From an uncultured Eubacteriales bacterium (lineage in GTDB: Bacteria > Bacillota > Clostridia > Peptostreptococcales > Anaerovoracaceae): a stretch of 7,320 bases of DNA. Location: contig CACWYF010000060.1 of assembly GCA_902765035.1 (NCBI GenBank), positions 1 through 7,320 on the forward strand, read 5' to 3'. The position numbers and the translations under genes were made by a program. Shown one piece after another: positions 5,734 to 7,320 of this stretch. Under the pieces are notes generated by a model. That model was not told where the DNA came from. It saw nothing but the letters and a program-made list of their open reading frames with translations, and made no database searches. Position 1 is the first letter of the stretch. Each line of letters begins with the position of its first letter.

Positions 5734-7164
5734 TTGGAAGATAACAGAGAGTTAAAGGAAAAGGAAACAGAGACAGCGGAGGCTGAAGAAAAAGCTGTTA
5801 AGAAGAGGGATTCTGACAGGCTCGGAACTGAGCCTGTCCATCAGCTCCTTCTTAAGATGTCTGCGCCGCTGATGGTGTCGATGTTCGTAATGGCACTGTA
5901 CAATATCGTGGACTCCATATTTCTCGGCATGTACAGCACGGACGCTCTGACTGCGGTCTCATACTGCTTCCCGTTCCAGAACCTCAACGCGGCGTTCGGT
6001 ATAGGAACTGCCGTAGGTATGAGTGCTCTGCTCTCAAGATATCTCGGAGCGAAGGATTACGACAGAGCGGACAAAGTAGCTCACAACGGATTCATCCTCG
6101 TTGCGATCAACTACTCGATATTCTTCGTTGTCGGATGTTTTGCCCCTCAGATCATGAGCCTCATGACATCTGAGAACACCAATGCCCAGATCATTGCAGA
6201 CGGAACGATATACCTCAGGATAACCCAGTGGCTGTCGTTCGCGCCGATGATCCAGTCGATGTTCGAGAGGCTGCTGCAGGGTACAGGCAAAACCAAGTAC
6301 ATCTTCTACATGCAGCTTTCGGGCACCCTGTTCAACACGGTCGTAGACCCTATCCTGATCTTCGGACTGTTCGGCTTACCGAGGATGGGGGCAAAGGGCG
6401 CTGCTCTTGCTACGGTATTCGGGCAGCTGCTCGGCTGTGTACTCGGCCACCTGTTCAACAGACACTTCAATAAAGAGGTGGCTCTGTCGGTCCGCAAGAT
6501 CAGACCTCACTTCCAGACGATGAAGGACATCTACAGGATCGGTATCCCGTCAATAGTGCTTCAGGCTGTCGGGGCTCTGATGAACTTCAGCATAAACAAT
6601 ATCCTTGCGGGATTCTCTGATCTGGCAGTAACCACGTTCGGAGTATACTTCAAGCTGCAGAGCTTCGTGTTCATGCCTATATTCGGAATGAACAACGGAT
6701 CGGTGCCTATCATCGCATACAACTACGGTGCAGACAGGAAGGACCGCCTCGAGCAGGCAATGAGCCTCGGCGTCAGATACGGCGTGGGAGTCATGGCGGT
6801 CGGAACGCTCATATTCTGGCTCTTCCCGGAACAGCTGATGTCGCTCTTCAGTGCTCCGCCTGAGATGGTCCAGATGGGAGTGGTCGCACTTCACATCATG
6901 TCGCTGAACTTCCCGTTCGCAGGGTACGCGATCATGAGAGGAGCAGCCTTCCAGGCCCTCGGCAAGAGCGTATACAGCATGAACATCTCTCTTGTAAGGC
7001 AGCTGCTCATAATCATCCCGTGCTCATATATCTACGCTAAGATCGGCGGGGTCAACATGGTATGGTGGGCATTCCCTACAGCGGAGATCGCCGGAGTTGC
7101 CATGTCGGTCTTCTACACCTTCAAGATCAGGAAGGAGATCCTGAGCAAGATGACTCCTAGATAA
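5734..7164 (+). CDS. MATE-family multidrug/cation antiporter
   Basis: This is a 476-residue membrane protein of the MATE family, closest in appearance to the MepA-like bacterial branch, which expels drugs or organic cations using a Na+ or H+ gradient. The entry segment DRLGTEPVHQLLLKMSAPL (residues 28-46) and ALYNIVDSIFLG (54-65) are typical. The second half carries the matching repeat with FGMNNGSVPI (about 317-326) and YNYGAD (329-334). About twelve hydrophobic segments are present and length is normal. The start is TTG; no ATG or GTG occurs in frame before the conserved region, though ATT at 5731 is a possible alternative. Residues 2-27 form a highly charged, Glu/Lys-rich cytosolic extension ahead of the first helix. 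The 14-base gap to the ATPase gene, with no terminator, implies one transcript. The substrate cannot be read from sequence. Confidence 0.93.
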   Translation: MEDNRELKEKETETAEAEEKAVKKRDSDRLGTEPVHQLLLKMSAPLMVSMFVMALYNIVDSIFLGMYSTDALTAVSYCFPFQNLNAAFGIGTAVGMSALLSRYLGAKDYDRADKVAHNGFILVAINYSIFFVVGCFAPQIMSLMTSENTNAQIIADGTIYLRITQWLSFAPMIQSMFERLLQGTGKTKYIFYMQLSGTLFNTVVDPILIFGLFGLPRMGAKGAALATVFGQLLGCVLGHLFNRHFNKEVALSVRKIRPHFQTMKDIYRIGIPSIVLQAVGALMNFSINNILAGFSDLAVTTFGVYFKLQSFVFMPIFGMNNGSVPIIAYNYGADRKDRLEQAMSLGVRYGVGVMAVGTLIFWLFPEQLMSLFSAPPEMVQMGVVALHIMSLNFPFAGYAIMRGAAFQALGKSVYSMNISLVRQLLIIIPCSYIYAKIGGVNMVWWAFPTAEIAGVAMSVFYTFKIRKEILSKMTPR

Positions 7165-7219
7165 AGACGAGCCGTTAGATGACTTGTCCTGACGAAGGAG
7201 AACCAGTTAGGTAATAAAA

Positions 7220-7258
7220 AGGGGGCTGTCGCATTTGAATAAAATGTGGCAGCCTCTT
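7220..7258. terminator. Intrinsic terminator, best oriented for the minus strand
   Basis: Arms 7220-7234 and 7244-7258 pair with several G-U pairs around a 9-base loop. On the minus strand the stem runs into CTTTTTATTAC, a good T-tract. On the plus strand it is followed only by AACTTAAAC. It probably ends a minus-strand gene lying beyond the right edge, and may also serve, less efficiently, as the end of the ATPase-MATE transcript. Confidence 0.65.
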
Positions 7259-7264
7259 AACTTA

Positions 7265-7320
7265 AACAGCAGACAGCTTCAGACAGAGAGCAAGCTCTCA
7301 GTCATCAGCAGTCTGCTGTT
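7265..7320. repeat. Long imperfect hairpin at the window edge
   Basis: AACAGCAGAC (7265-7274) and GTCTGCTGTT (7311-7320) are perfect 10-bp inverted repeats. Inside them GCT/AGC (7276-7278 with 7307-7309), GAC/GTC (7282-7284 with 7301-7303) and GAGAG/CTCTC (7286-7290 with 7295-7299) extend the structure to a CAAG loop. The outer arm may continue past the end of the window. It could be an RNA structure, an end of a repeat element, or part of a gene on the minus strand. Confidence 0.5.

Overview
The window looks like chromosomal DNA from an anaerobic Gram-positive bacterium, probably class Clostridia. The signs are strong AGGAGG-type ribosome binding sites, many AGA/AGG arginine codons, a TTG start, and protein families typical of that group. 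Coding DNA is of roughly balanced GC, while the central intergenic region is clearly AT-rich. I cannot place it to genus. I see no mobile element, CRISPR array, tRNA or rRNA.

Layout. (1) Positions 1-31 are probably the last codons of an upstream plus-strand gene. It is followed almost directly by a PHP-domain phosphoesterase of the histidinol-phosphatase type (36-854, +). (2) A strong bidirectional hairpin terminator (926-957) separates it from a convergent alanine/glycine:cation symporter of the AGCS family (997-2460, -). (3) A divergent, AT-rich intergenic region (2461-2986) carries the symporter's promoter and leader on the minus strand. On the plus strand it carries a candidate promoter and a strikingly structured leader RNA (about 2845-2980). 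(4) The leader precedes a P2A-type Ca2+-transporting ATPase (2987-5719, +). A MATE-family efflux protein follows 14 bases later (5734-7164, +, TTG start), probably in the same operon. (5) The right edge has a terminator whose T-tract faces the minus strand, and a long imperfect hairpin that touches the window end.

The most interesting object is the leader of the ATPase gene. A 9-bp closing helix (2845-2853 with 2943-2951) encloses a nested, multi-helix core. The 3' strand of that closing helix overlaps the 5' strand of a second hairpin (2949-2976), and that hairpin pairs part of the ATPase Shine-Dalgarno sequence. This is the architecture of a translational riboswitch: forming the closing helix should free the ribosome binding site. 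Because the regulated gene is a cation exporter, a cation-activated switch is a natural hypothesis. I could not match the core to a riboswitch class I know. The same structure shows that the ATPase begins at 2987, not at the upstream ATG at 2963, which lies in the hairpin loop.

Functionally, the right-hand pair is an export module (cation ATPase plus MATE antiporter) that may share one RNA switch. The left-hand genes are housekeeping: a metal-dependent phosphoesterase and an amino-acid importer.
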